From Gloeophyllum trabeum ATCC 11539 (lineage: Eukaryota; Basidiomycota; Agaricomycetes; Gloeophyllales; Gloeophyllaceae), in NCBI RefSeq assembly GCF_000344685.1, contig NW_006920410.1, positions 4,177,014 to 4,241,013 on the forward strand: a stretch of DNA of 64,000 bases, in the 5' to 3' direction. The position numbers were made by a program, and so were the translations under genes. Positions 35,697-46,408 of this stretch are shown here, in pieces; the first letter of the stretch is position 1, and every line of letters begins with the position of its first letter. A model generated the notes under the pieces. That model saw nothing but the letters and a program-made list of their open reading frames with translations, was not told the DNA's origin and made no database searches.

Positions 35697-37393
35697 TCAG
35701 TCAAGACGCTTGGGGACCTCGCCGAGCGGGAGCATAAAGTAGGCATCGCGCCGCGTGAGCATCTCCGCGAGCGCCATGTAGTACGCGACGAACGCCGTGA
35801 TCGCGCCCATCACGCCACCCGCCTTTTGCGTCGATAACGACGCCGTGAAGTTGGCTGGAGAAAGGAGAATCGTAAGCACAATGAAGACGAGGTACGTCTC
35901 AAGGCACTCACCAGCTGCCAGAAGGATGAACGTAATCGTCAGACACGATAATAGGATGATCATCGCCCAGCTCTTGCGCAGAGCGCCGAGTCTAGTTGAA
36001 GAATTGGTCAGTTCCCCGCTCGTACGGATCGGATTTTGTCGACTTACAGCATCAGGAACGTGAACATGAACCAGGCGATCAGGTAGATGCCGATGGCATT
36101 GTCCAGTTCCGTCTTGTCATCGCCGTACGCTGACGCGATACCTGTCGCGGGCAGTAGGATCGCCGCATACGACAACCAGAACGCGCCATAGGAGGAGAAT
36201 GCTGGAGAACAAGGCGTGGTTAGCTCATGGTTGCTATGGCAGAGAAGGGAGATAGACGGAATAAAAGGCGAGCAGACAAGAAGAAGGTGCGCCCCCATCA
36301 GCTCCCAGCGGGGGGCTGACAACGAAGGTAGGGCCGTAGGCTGAGGGTAGACGCGCGGGAGGTCAGGAGAGGCGCGAACGTCGATGGACTCAGCGCCGAG
36401 CAACGTCCTCCGTGGACATGCAAATGGCCCCTAAGTTTCGAGCCGAGTCAGAGGCCAACGGGCCAACCCGTGGTCCATTCTACAGCGCAGTAGCCGCAGA
36501 CCCCCCGTACGCACGAAGCGGACGGCTATGTCAGGTACGCCCTGTCAACCCACAGATGGCCGTCGGCCGCTGACTCCCCACCTCAAGCACCGTTCCGGAC
36601 AGCCCGAAAACAAAACAAAGTGCGGAAAATGAAATGAAACCCAAATATAGCCCGGTCCGAAGCCGGCTGGATGAAAGTGCCTTCAGGCTAAACCCGTTCC
36701 CGGGAGAACAGCTAGACCGTTTCGGACCCGCAGGCAATCCACCAATCGTGACGAGGTCATCACGCGGGGGCATTAGGTGAGATGCGGGGAAAGGAGAGCG
36801 CCGAGCCATTCGCGATGGGGTGGGGCAAAGGGCACGATGACGAAGATCACGTCAAGAATAGCAAGGGGGACGAATGGGGGCGAGATGAATCGCAGAACGA
36901 ATTGTGACGGGTCGAATGGTAGGAACGATAGGAGAGGAACGCGTACTGACCTGTTGCGCCGAACGTGTTGCCGGCCGCAAACTCCCACATGCCTGCGAGG
37001 AGTTGGGCGAGGCCACCGCCGAAGATGGCCATGCCGACGACGACATTAGGGGTGTTGATCCCCCGAGTCTGGATGTTGATGAGGGAGAGGATGAACGTGG
37101 TCGACGCGAAGGAGAACAGGCCCCTGCATCCACTGTCAACGGCGCGCGCCTCGCCGACGAGGGCAAAGCACTCACAATGGACCCGGGTTAGCGATGGGCC
37201 GGTTCGGGTTGCCGTTGAAGTCGGAGGGCGTGATGTTGATGGTCGCGGGGATGCCGCCCTGGGCTTGGCTGGGGGCGCCGGGGATGCCCTGGATGCCGTT
37301 GATGATGGGCGGGGGCGCGGTCTTCGCGTCCTCGAAGGCGACCTGGCGGGGGCCGTCGCCCTTCTCGAGGTCGTGGTGGTGCGTCGTCGACAT
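35697..37393 (-). CDS. GPR1/FUN34/YaaH family acetate transporter (Ato-like)
   Basis: Plasma-membrane acetate/ammonium-export family with six membrane segments. Minus-strand exons: 37393-37176, 37123-36951, 36203-about 36052, then two more to the stop at 35697. Exon 1 gives a hydrophilic N-terminus and the family signature NPGPLGLFSFAS across the first intron. Then come INIQTRGINTPNVVVGMAIF, GLAQLLAGMWEFAAGNTFGA, FSSYGAFWLSYAAI, LDNAIGIYLIAWFMFTFLML, a segment with SWAMIILLSCLTITFILLAA, and KAGGVMGAITAFVAYYMALA ending VPKRLD. All expected blocks are present. The intron between exon 2 and 3 is about 747 bases, far longer than others in the window. The gene lies between the arms of the inverted duplication. 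Confidence 0.87.
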
Positions 37394-38747
37394 GCTTTTG
37401 CGGACGGACTCTGTGATGGAGGGCGTATACGAGGCCGTGGTGGGCAGCGACGGGTCCCTCGGCAGGGAGGCAGGTAAAGATGAAGCGGGGACGGGACAAG
37501 GAGAAAATCCGCGGCAGGGGCGTCTTATAAAACGCGGGGAAGGGCGACTGATTCAGATCTGGCACCAATCAGGTGTCCTCGCGAAATCCTATTCCATTGG
37601 CCGATCCGTTGATTGGCGAGTTTAGCCTCTTTTGGCAAAAAGACTGGGCGGGGGACAGGAGATTTCCATTTCCGACGCCCCCGTGACCCCTGCCGTCGTC
37701 AGGTGATTGGGACAGGAGTCTAATCCAGCGTCGCACCCCTTCCTCCTCGCTTTCGCGACTGTTGTTGGGGATGATCGAGATGCGTTCGAGAACCCGTATT
37801 TTGCGGGGCAGGGCGTACTAAACGCTGATGCGGAAGCCATGATGAAGCTGATTTCGTTTATCCTGCTTGGCTCTCTCCAGTTCGACGCTAGGGATTCTGC
37901 AACGGCCTTCCGTCTCTTGTCTTGACCTCAGAGTGATATTCAGTGGGTTTCTCTTACGCCGCCTGACTCCTGAGCTGGATTCACGCCCAGTCCTCCTCGA
38001 CCACGGACAGACGGAAAGGGGTCTCTTCCCGCCTCTCCCGTCGCCTTGGTACAGCAATCCGTGACATTGCTGTCAGGCTGAATATTCACGTTTGCAGCTG
38101 TAAGTTCTTCCAGGCCCCGGGCGATCTCACATGACGGATCTGAGGCTGGCTCAAGGTTCAAGTCCCCACACCCCAGGCCGTACCCGAGGCCAGCTGAACC
38201 GCCTCCGACAAGCAGGTTCCCCGCGCTGCGAACGGACGCCAACTGCTTCGTGATAGTCGGCGAACGTCGACAAACCATCCGTCCTTCACCTCCCCACGTA
38301 CTTGTCGCATGTACGATGTACCCGGGCAAGTCATCGTGGCCGCTCAACTCCGACTCGAACTTCGAGGGAAGTAACTCAGACTGGCTGCTGGCCATGGAGG
38401 GTGATGCATTGATGTCCGGGCTTTGACATGCTCGTTTGACGCCAGCGCTGCGCTGACGTTGTGCGTGCATAGCAATCACCCGACGTCACCTCTTGGGGGA
38501 CGGTCATCGTGCTTGTCACACTTGCGGCTGCTATCGCGGCTTTCAGACAGGCGGCGGCCGCATGGCGTGCCGAGGGTTTATCAGGTATGTTCCAATCTTG
38601 AGACCCGACAGTATAGTCCAGAACGTCAAGTAAGAAGGCAGTTGACGACTCTGCGCAGGTGCGTCGCGGACTTCGTCTAGAACGATGCTGAGGCTCTCGG
38701 GGACTATTTTGGTCGCCGATCCTCTCAATCAGCACATTCCCAAGCTA
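37394..38747. other. Promoter of the acetate transporter and unassigned sequence
   Basis: A minus-strand TTTTATAAG at about 37523-37531 may be the transporter TATA box. Minus-strand frames at 38376-38735 (with LLDVLDYTVGSQDW) are open for 119 codons but show no recognisable family. No repeat is seen until the inverted arm begins. Confidence 0.3.
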
Positions 38748-41378
38748 CGCCCCGACAAATAACGTATCCCCATCAGGTATATCTACGTTGAGAGCTCAGA
38801 GTCCTAGGAAGCCCTGATATCCAACCGCGAAGTCGATCTCCAGGCGCTCAAGCCACCCTTCCTGCATCCACTCATACTGAGCCTGAAGGGCAGGCCTTGC
38901 TTGGAGCTCCCTGGTACGCCTCAGAGCCTAACTCCACCATTCCGCACGTCATTTCAACGAGCTTTTCTTAGCGTGCGTCCGTGTTCTAAATGTATACGTC
39001 GTATCCTGTTCGGACGAGCGATCCGCCGACATTACTTGTGGTATGTCATGAGACAGCAGGGCGCAGTCGAAGCAAAAGTGCATTGAGGAATGTGCTTCAG
39101 CCTGATTTCGAGGGCGCTTCCAAGTCGCGTCTGCTTTCGCTCTATCTTCCAGCCTCCAAGTCTATTGGGCGACTTAGCCTATCTGAGGACGTCAGAGCCG
39201 TCGACTCTGGGCGCGTTGTGTGGCCCGTCCGGCCGAACGCCGTTGCCCGTTCCGAGAAGAAGGATAGAAGACGTCTATCCTCGCGGCCTCGGGAGGGATC
39301 CGCGCCTCGTCCTAATCAAGATGTTCCCCTTCGACTTGGAGCCACTCGCATGCTTCCAGGTATCGGGCGCGATGGTCGAAGCGAAGTCGGGCTCGTCGGG
39401 CTCGGCACCTTCAACAAGGATCCGCGTATTGCCCAAATGCAGCTGTTCCCCTGCCACCGCGGATGTGCATATGAGTATCGATGTGGTCGCAGAATGCCCG
39501 ATCTTCCCAGAGAAGGCCGCTCAGAACTCCAGTCTCCACATACGAATTTATACCAAGGGGGGCGACTCAGTACTCAGCAATCTTCGCCTGTGGCATGCAA
39601 GTGGAACGGATATCCTGGAGCCGAGCGTCCGCCCGAGCAGTTTATAGTCACTGTCTTCACAATAGCTTCCATATGATCACAACTGCTGTTACTTAGGTTT
39701 ATCAATGGTCTCAGCTGTCTGGTTGGTTGTTGGATTGACGTGCTTTGAAGTAACAAGACGTGTCAGTGCAAGTGGCATCGGCTCGGGACGCGACTAGGAC
39801 ACTCGAAGCCGGGTAGGCGACACTGGCAGCAATTATATCAGCTGGCACGTTGCCATTACCAGTATATCGTGAATAAGGGGACACTGGCACTTGTCCATAA
39901 ACGAAGGGAACATGCTGGTACTGGATGGAACCGTGTATATTACTCCTGTAGACAGAACACGTATGTGGCGTGGGAGCGTTACGCGTCGCGGTAAATCCGC
40001 GCAACCTGCACTACTTCAACTTGAATTGCACACGGGCGGCCCGCGCAAGTACCAGTGGACTGAAAGTGCACGGATCCTCAAGCAAAAAGCGTAAGTTCGT
40101 ATCGTTGTACTCGGTGTTTCAAGGACAAGTCACGCAAGACTGATCCACCATACTTGGACAGGGATATAAGTGGTATCCAACATGCGTCCGACGCTGCTCA
40201 GATGCAAACCGTCGAGGGGTCTGCCAGTGCGTCTTCTTCATAGGCACCATCTGGCTCGGAGCACAGCTCAGCAACTTCAACTCGTGCTGCCGACTGCATC
40301 TGGACATCGTCCCGAGCCGACGTGCCGCGTCAAGTCGAGTCAAAGCCATGTTTCTACTACCATGCAGACACGCGCGTATGCAAGGGGAAGAAAACTTGTT
40401 TCAGGGATCACTTTGCGGACACTGGATGCCACCCGCCTCTTACCTGAAGATTTCGTCTCACTGAGTGGGAAGAGTATCGTTCATATGCGGGCCCTGGACG
40501 CTCCGCCGTCTGTGCCGGTGCACCAGCTCCATTACTACAACTCTCGGCGCGAACGCAGTCATGTCCCGTTCCCCGAGGGCACACAGGGATTCCTGTACTG
40601 GCACACTGAGCCGAATGCGCCCCCGTTCCTCTCCGAAATCCGCTTTCGCGTCACAGCGTCCTCGGACCCGGCCGCGTTCTCTGACGGGTACGACCTCCAG
40701 CGACCCAACGGCAGGCTCTGGAGAAGGATGCTCTTCGACATTGCAAACTACGTCAATCATGCGCCCTTCCGCTTAGTCCTCCTGCGCGATGGGCTCGTCA
40801 CGCAGGATTTGCTCGACAATGTACTGGCGAGCGCAGATAATAACGGAAACCTCAGGCCCGACGACACTAGCCACTTGATCTGGAGGCTCGGCCAGCCTTT
40901 CCCGGCAAGAGTCGAGACGGGGCTGACGCGCGTGTGGATCTTGGGCAGCTCCGAGTATCATCTCTTTACAGTTCGAAACCTATTTGGACGGTTGGTACGG
41001 CGTGAACGGCATAAAGGTTAGCCTGCCCCGTCCGGGGCGTGGCAGATCTACTACTGATAACCCTTCCCCACAGGCAGATGCCTCCTCCAATTCGAGCGCT
41101 CACCGCTTCCTGGGCACCAAGGCAAAAGAGTCGTTGTTATGAGAATTGCAAAGATCCTCGAGCTGACCAGAGCTGAAGGTGCGACACTGGGCGATGACAG
41201 ATCCTTGCCTAGGGAAGGTGATCTGGCATATGTGCCCAGTCCCGGCGGCCCCAGCGAGGTAGTACCATGGATTCCGTGGTCGGTTGACATCGACGACAGC
41301 AGGAATCCGAAGAAGGAGACCTTCCGCGAAGCCTTCAGAGTACTCTTTGATAACGAAGCCAAATATCCAGATCCCACC
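38748..41378. repeat. Right arm of large inverted duplication
   Basis: Inverted partner of 30345-32720. It begins at GCCCCGACAAATAA and ends within the last codons of copy 2, after which the two flanks are unrelated. The arm holds hypothetical ORF X2 and copy 2 of the YWH/DGLVT family. Confidence 0.75.
38990..39676 (+). CDS. Hypothetical ORF X2, upstream partner of copy 2
   Basis: A 228-codon plus-strand frame contains SDPPTLLVVCHETAGRSRSK, YLPASKSIGRLSLSEDVRAV and VVWPVRPNAVA. An overlapping frame (39090-39647) contains LIKMFPFDLEPLACFQVSG, VVAECPIFPEKAAQNSSLHI and LRLWHASGTDILEPS, which looks more protein-like in its second half. A spliced product using both frames is likely, with an intron near 39245-39270. 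The partner in the left arm has the same pieces. No known family. It is on the same strand as copy 2 and ends about 500 bases before it. Confidence 0.35.
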   Translation: MYTSYPVRTSDPPTLLVVCHETAGRSRSKSALRNVLQPDFEGASKSRLLSLYLPASKSIGRLSLSEDVRAVDSGRVVWPVRPNAVARSEKKDRRRLSSRPREGSAPRPNQDVPLRLGATRMLPGIGRDGRSEVGLVGLGTFNKDPRIAQMQLFPCHRGCAYEYRCGRRMPDLPREGRSELQSPHTNLYQGGRLSTQQSSPVACKWNGYPGAERPPEQFIVTVFTIASI

Positions 41379-41384
41379 CCGTAA
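40182..41384 (+). CDS. YWH/DGLVT family protein, single unit, copy 2
   Basis: Closest relative of copy 1, with the same exon structure (40182-41016 and 41074-41384, phase-1 intron GTTAGC...CACAG). Blocks: LRTLDATRLLPEDFVSLSGK, FPEGTQGFLYWHTEPNAPP, EIRFRVTASSDPAAFSDG, RPNGRLWRRMLFDIA, LLRDGLVTQDLLDN, HLIWRLGQPFPARVETG, then RCLLQFERSPLPGHQGKRVV, MRIAKILELT and VPWIPWSVDID. The Arg-rich N-terminus MRPTLLRCKPSRGLPVRLL is shared with copy 1, supporting this start. No break is visible, so the gene is probably expressed. Function and location are unknown. Confidence 0.7.
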
Positions 41385-42123
41385 TATTCAGTTGGCAATC
41401 CGCAGAGCTGCAGCCAGCATAATCAATCGTAGGGCAGAAGACACAGATACCGACGATGACGGTGACCCTGTGGACCCTGACGCATTGGGTCAGTGCTACG
41501 TACGGCACTGCACTACTCTTTCTCTACCGCCTTGTCAGCCCCACGTGGGCCTGCCACCGATACTTTGTTTATTCACACAGACCCTCAACTTCCCGTCCCT
41601 CAATATTGGGATGACAGTCACGCGCTTGGCCTTTCCAGCTAGTATTTTGCAGCATGCCTGCAGTATAAGACCATAATATAGTTCCCTTTTATAGCTCAGC
41701 TAGCTGGCACTGAGTCACTCTGTGTCTGCACGGGGTGTTGGGCTTGTGTCCCACCAATACCACGATCCTGCTTGTCATGGGAGTTGTCGAAGAGCTGTCC
41801 TCGTATCAAGACCTGCGAGCGGCGCGTTCGTATTTCTCTCGATTGTGATCGCCCTTCGTAATGGAGTAAACGAGTAAATGAGCAACCGAATTCCACGCTG
41901 CATCTCCGGTCGCTCCCAGAAACTTGGCAGCATGACTTGGCCGCGCAATATTAGGGCTGCCTCGAGAATACCGGAGTCATCTGAAGGAAGAAACAAACAC
42001 GCGTGACAAACTGGTAGTCGCAGAACATGGTTGACTGAGCATGAGGCAGATTACGCACAGCGGCGAGTCTCGCCTGCCCAGCGAAGGATGAACCGCAAAA
42101 GAATGGTGCACGTACCGCCCAGT
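41385..42123. other. Intergenic stretch
   Basis: Only short open frames, none resembling the neighbouring families. No repeat recognised. Confidence 0.3.
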
Positions 42124-43178
42124 CAATCTCTTCCAGGAGCGTTCGCCTCTCCAGGTGTTCCCTCGTCCTCAAAGAGCACTCGCAAGCAGGAGGCCTGTCC
42201 GCTCGATCTCTTCTCGCTGTCGACGTCCACCCACCACGGAACCCACGGCTCTGTCCTGCTACCCGGGCCGCGCCGTGGCACGCACACAAGGTCGCCCTCC
42301 CGGGGGTAAGGAGCCATAGGATTCGGTATTCTGTTCTCTGCCTCGGCGATCTCGACAATCTTCGCGATCCGGAGGACCACGGTTCGCTTGCCGCGGTGCT
42401 CGGCGAGCTCTGACCGCTCGAACTGCAGAAAGCATTTGCCTGCGTGTAATAAGACGAGGTACGGTCGGCTGGTCTGCCAAGGCCGGCACGAGAAACTCAC
42501 CTCTGTATAAGGGCCTGTGGTCGTTCTGAAACAGCGTGTGGAATCGCAGCACTTGAGCGCGGGAGCGCCCGAGGAGCCACGCGCCGTCTCGTAATTCTCA
42601 AAGGACACCGAGAACGGCGGGCCGAGTTTCCAGATCAGATTTCTAGTATCCTCGGGCCTGTGCGTTGCGGACGGAGGCGGCCTTGTCCAGCAGATCGTGC
42701 GTCACCAGTCCCTTGCGAGAGCAGCGCTGTCCGGAAGGTGTCGTGCACTGAGAATCGGGCCACGCTGAAGAGCGTTGTTCCCCAGACGTGGCCGTTCGGT
42801 TTGCGTAGGTCGGAGCCGGCAGCGAAAGAAAGCAGGGTCGGAGGAGGCCGCGGACGCTCGCTGCGAGGCGGGGGTGCGCCTGGTTCCGCATGCCAGTACA
42901 GGAGCCCATGCGTGCCCTGAGGGAAAGGGACCTAGTTTACTGCGCCTTCGGCGCCGCAGTAGGACAGCGCGTGCTGGTGCAGAAGACGCGACGGTTGATC
43001 GCTCGAAGCTCTCGTCCTGATGTAGGTCTTGCCGCTGATGGAGATGAAGTCTGCCGGCGTCAATTTGGTGGGATCCAGTGCCCGGATGGTTAGTCCTGCC
43101 TTGGGGTGTGTGTGCTGCGCGGTCGTCGTTGGTGCGCCGGGCTGTGCCAGTTCTGGCGCCGTCATGTTCCGTCTCCAC
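42124..43178 (-). pseudogene. Decayed YWH/DGLVT family copy (relic 3)
   Basis: Minus-strand copy with most blocks but broken frame. It reads LTIRALDPTKLTPADFISIS, then an in-frame TAG just before VPFPQGTHGLLYWHAEPGAP (near 42930), ASSDPAFF in a shifted frame, LRKPNGHVWGTTLFSVARF, GLVTHDLLDKA in another frame, and an intact C-terminal exon with KCFLQFERSELAEHRGKRTV, LRIAKIVEIAEAE and EPWVPWWVDVDS. At least two frameshifts and one stop make it a pseudogene unless sequence error is involved. A MITE sits just 5' of it at 43204. Confidence 0.65.
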
Positions 43179-43203
43179 GCTGATTGAACGCGCGGGTTGA
43201 AAA

Positions 43204-43562
43204 AGGACCCCTGATTATCAGTATCGAGGCTTTGTGGAAACGCGGACAAAAGTTGGCCATCTGAGACCCCTCAGGCCTGATTTTTCGCGGACAAAGCGAC
43301 CGATTTTGGGAGCCCAGCGGCCAACCCTTATTTTTCCCGCGGACATCACCTGCCCATTTTGGGCAGGATTTCTCGGCATACGCCGAGCGCGGGAAGATTT
43401 GAGCGTTACCCACGTCACAATTCCCAAATATGGAAGGCAAATCGAGCTGGCACCTGATTTTTCGCGGACAAAAGGGCGTAAAATCGGGAAATTTGGCGCG
43501 GACAAAGACGCTGAATTTTGGGCATCTAAAATAAAGCCTCGATACTGATTATCAGGGGTCCT
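43204..43562. mobile_element. hAT-like MITE with perfect 8-base target duplication
   Basis: Terminal inverted repeats of 31 bases (AGGACCCCTGAT[T/A]ATCAG and on through TATCGAGGCTTT) differ at one position. GTTGAAAA flanks both ends (43196-43203 and 43563-43570), an 8-base duplication as made by hAT transposases. The 359-base interior has no gene and contains five or so GCGGACAA/GCGGACAT motifs. The termini do not start with the usual hAT C/TA-G, so the superfamily is inferred from the duplication length. Confidence 0.75.
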
Positions 43563-43741
43563 GTTGAAAACTGAACAGGCATGATAGAGGCGATAGCCTG
43601 GTTCTGGTGTGCCGGTCCCAGAGCGGGCCTGCCTGCCAGTGAGTTGACCCTCCGAGTCGAAGAAATAGCATCGCACTCATGCTACCCACGTCGTTGCTAG
43701 GTGATTTACTGTGAAGCCTAATGCTAAGCCCGACGAAGCAA

Positions 43742-44382
43742 CTAGGACATACTTATATACGTAGACCTCACCATGCGTTCAGGCAGTATGACCCGGAAGT
43801 ACTGGGAGTGTCGGTTCCTGTCGTGAGCAAGTGAAGCCGAATCTCTCTTCAAACGGTCGCGGAACGGTGGCCAGTCCAAACGCTCTGAGTACCACTCGGC
43901 AAAGTCGCAGCTGACGGTCGGTCCAACTCGAACTCGCACTCGGAGGATTCGCGGCGATAATGTTGTTCTCACGCCTCCGGACGCGTCTGAACCTCCGCCC
44001 GCGTTGTGACCCCAGACCAAGTCCGTCCACGCCGCGTTTTCCTGTACATGTAGCCCGCGCGAACGGAGCCGGCATGGCCCGTCGAAACACGACTCTGGAA
44101 AGCGACCGGAGGGGCCCGCCGCGCGGACAGGTGCGGACCTTGGGATCGGACGCTTCCTCCAATCCATTCATCCATTTCAGCCCTGTGCGCTCGCGGAAGG
44201 GGGTGCCGGCTCGTGCGCGCGGCAGGGAATGATTTCGACGGGGAGGAGGAGGAGGGCAGCCCCGCGCTCAGAGGTAGGCGGGTCGGTGGAGTAGAAGTAT
44301 CTAGGGTTAGTAGCTTCGGCGGGACGGGGTGCGAGAAAGCGCGGTGCGCGAACAAGACAACGAAAGCTGTCAGTCGTATCAC
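43742..44382 (-). CDS. Hypothetical protein, possibly secreted
   Basis: Minus-strand open frames overlap here. One (44382-43969) begins MIRLTAFVVLFAHRAFSHPV, which could be a signal peptide, and runs into Pro/Ser-rich sequence. Another (to 43742) contains SCDFAEWYSERLDWPPFRD and looks coding. They could be two exons of one gene, but I find no convincing join and no known family. Confidence 0.25.
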
Positions 44383-44629
44383 GGGACGGACGAGAGAGAG
44401 GAGGGAGATGTGGCCCGCTTCCCGCGGTTGTATGCGATCGCAGAATAGACAGACTGACTTGGACTATGTACGCCAGATAGTGTGCTCTTCCAAGAAGCCG
44501 TCCCTCGATTAGCAGCTATACGCTCTGTCTAGATGTTCCCGCGTCTATGGGGTATACACACTCCCCTCCCCTCCCCCTCCCCTCCCTCCTTCCATCCAAT
44601 CCGTTTTACGCCAATCCCGGTGCGGTGCC

Positions 44630-46408
44630 TCACTCGACCCTGGCGTGCCCCGCCCCCGCCCCCGCCCCCTCCTCGCGCGCCTTCGTCTGCGCGTTCACCG
44701 CGCTCAGGTACGTGTCTGCGATGAACGGCGTCAGCGTCAGCACACCACACCGGACCTCTACAGTTCCGCTCCGCATAATATCGATCGACGACGACAGTTG
44801 GAGGTGGGGTGCAAGAAAATGCAAGCGAAGAAAGAAGTCGCATATGGAAAACAGAAATCGCATACGAAAAACAGAAACCGCATACAAAAGAACGAAAGAA
44901 CGAAAGAACGAAAGAACGAAAGAACGAAAGAACGAAAGAACGAAAGAACGAAAGAACGAAAGAACGAAAGAGCACATAAAAGCCACACCGCGACGACTCA
45001 CTCCAGAACAGCGACACGACGCTCACGAACACGAAGCGCATGTGCGCGGGCACCACCGCGAAGTTGAGCGCCTGCGCCGGCACGAAGACGCACCAGTTGC
45101 GCAGGAGCGTGGGGACGTAGGCCTGTGCGGGGGGGGGGTCAGCGTGTGTGCGTGCTGTTGGAGGGGGGAGGGGGATGGGAGGGAGAAGGGGATGGGAGAG
45201 AGGGTGGGATGGGGGTGAGGGAGGGATGGGGGTGAGGGAGGGATGGGGGTGAGAAAGAGGGAGAGGGTGGGAGGGGGTGAGAAAGAGGGAGAGGGTGGCA
45301 GGGGGAGAGGGGGAGAAGGAAGGAAGAACTCACGTCGCCCAGCCTCTCTCCGACTTCGTACAGCGGCTTCCCCTCCAACAAAGTCATCGACGTGAAGAAG
45401 TATGCCACGACCGCTAGAGGAGGCGGTGTCAGTGGGAGCGTGGCTGAGTGAACGGACGAAAGGAATGGGGAAGAGCAGGGATGGGGAAGAGCAGGGATGG
45501 GGAAGAGCAGGGTGGGACACGCGCCCAAAGAGGTGGGGAACGACTTGGGAGGGAGAGGGAGAGGGCAGCGATGGGAACGGGCAGGCGGCAACGGAGCGCG
45601 CGGGGGCACTGGATAGCCAGACCGTGCGCTGACACCGCCCTCCAACGCTACAACCAAACCGCAAAACCGACCCTCCAGCCCTCCAACCCTCCAGCCCTCC
45701 AACCAGCAAGCCCACTAACCCTCCAACCGTCCAACCCACAAACCGTCCAACCCAAACCCACAAACCGTCCAACCCAAACCCAAACCCAAACCCAACAAAC
45801 CCAACCCCCAAATCCAATCCAAACCCAACCCAAACCACGACACTCACCCGGACTCGCGATCGCCTGGTCGAGCCACACCTTGTACACGATCCCACGCGTG
45901 GGGGACGCGAACTGCAGCCGGTTGAGCAGCGTGAACCATTTGGTGATGACCGGGCCGAAGAGGGCGCCTGGGGGCGGGGGGGGGGTGGTTAGTGATCAGG
46001 GATGACGGGATACGCGGGGCGGAGGGGGAGGCGAGGAGGGAAGGGCGCGCGGGGGCACGGACGTACCGCCGTAAAAGCTCAGCCGCGCCGTGCGCACGAA
46101 CTACGAGCAGCCAGCGGTTGCGTTAGCGCCGGGCGGAACGAGCAAGGGACGCAGGAAGAGACGCAGGAGAAAAGGGCAGGACAAGGCAAAGCAAAGAGAA
46201 ACGCACGTCGTGCCGCCGTCCCCGCCGCTCGATCGCCTGCTGCGCGAGCACGTCGCCCGCGCCAAAGAGCAGCGCGGCGGTTGCGCACTGCGCGGCCATC
46301 GGGCGGCGGATGAGGAGCGCGCTGTATCGTTGCATTTTGTTGAGTAGTGAAGGGGGAAAGGGGGAGGGCGAGAGGACGCAACTTGTACGCTTTGAGCAGG
46401 GACGCCAT
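44630..46408 (-). CDS. Mpv17/PMP22 family protein (Sym1-like)
   Basis: Integral protein of the mitochondrial inner or peroxisomal membrane; the yeast relative Sym1 is needed for ethanol growth at high temperature. Minus-strand exons give MASLLKAYNALLIRRPMAAQ, ATAALLFGAGDVLAQQAIER, FVRTARLSFYGG, LFGPVITKWFTLLNRLQF, VYKVWLDQAIASPG (the family Asp-Gln), YFFTSMTLLEGKPLYE, YVPTLLRNWCVFVPAQALNF, PAHMRFVFVSVVSLFWN and TYLSAVNAQTKAREEGA, with the stop at 44630. Four hydrophobic segments fit the family. Introns 45417-45849, 45123-45331 and 44717-about 45000 are unusually long and full of simple repeats, while exon sequence is intact. Confidence 0.87.
44838..44971. repeat. Intronic tandem repeats: 20-base unit then (GAACGAAA)n
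   Basis: CGCATACGAAAAACAGAAAC occurs about 2.3 times (44838-44884), followed by about ten copies of the 8-base unit GAACGAAA (44886-44971). The array lies inside the last intron of the Mpv17-like gene. Copies are contiguous, so it is not a CRISPR array. Confidence 0.85.
45125..45310. repeat. Purine-rich intronic minisatellite
   Basis: G-rich units such as GGGAGGGATGGGGGTGA repeat several times within an intron of the Mpv17-like gene. On the coding strand this is a long pyrimidine tract. Confidence 0.7.
45464..45840. repeat. Intronic minisatellites (16-base and CCAACCC-type units)
   Basis: GGGGAAGAGCAGGGAT repeats three times at about 45468-45512. From 45655 to 45840 the sequence is built from CCCTCCAA, CCGTCCAACCCA and CCCAAAC units. 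Both lie in one intron of the Mpv17-like gene. Confidence 0.7.

Noticed and set aside
44886..44971. (GAACGAAA)n as a CRISPR-like array
   Set aside because: Units are contiguous without spacers and lie in an intron of a eukaryotic gene.
45023..45895. 290-codon minus-strand frame and its plus-strand partners
   Set aside because: Mostly low-complexity intron sequence of the Mpv17-like gene read through splice sites.
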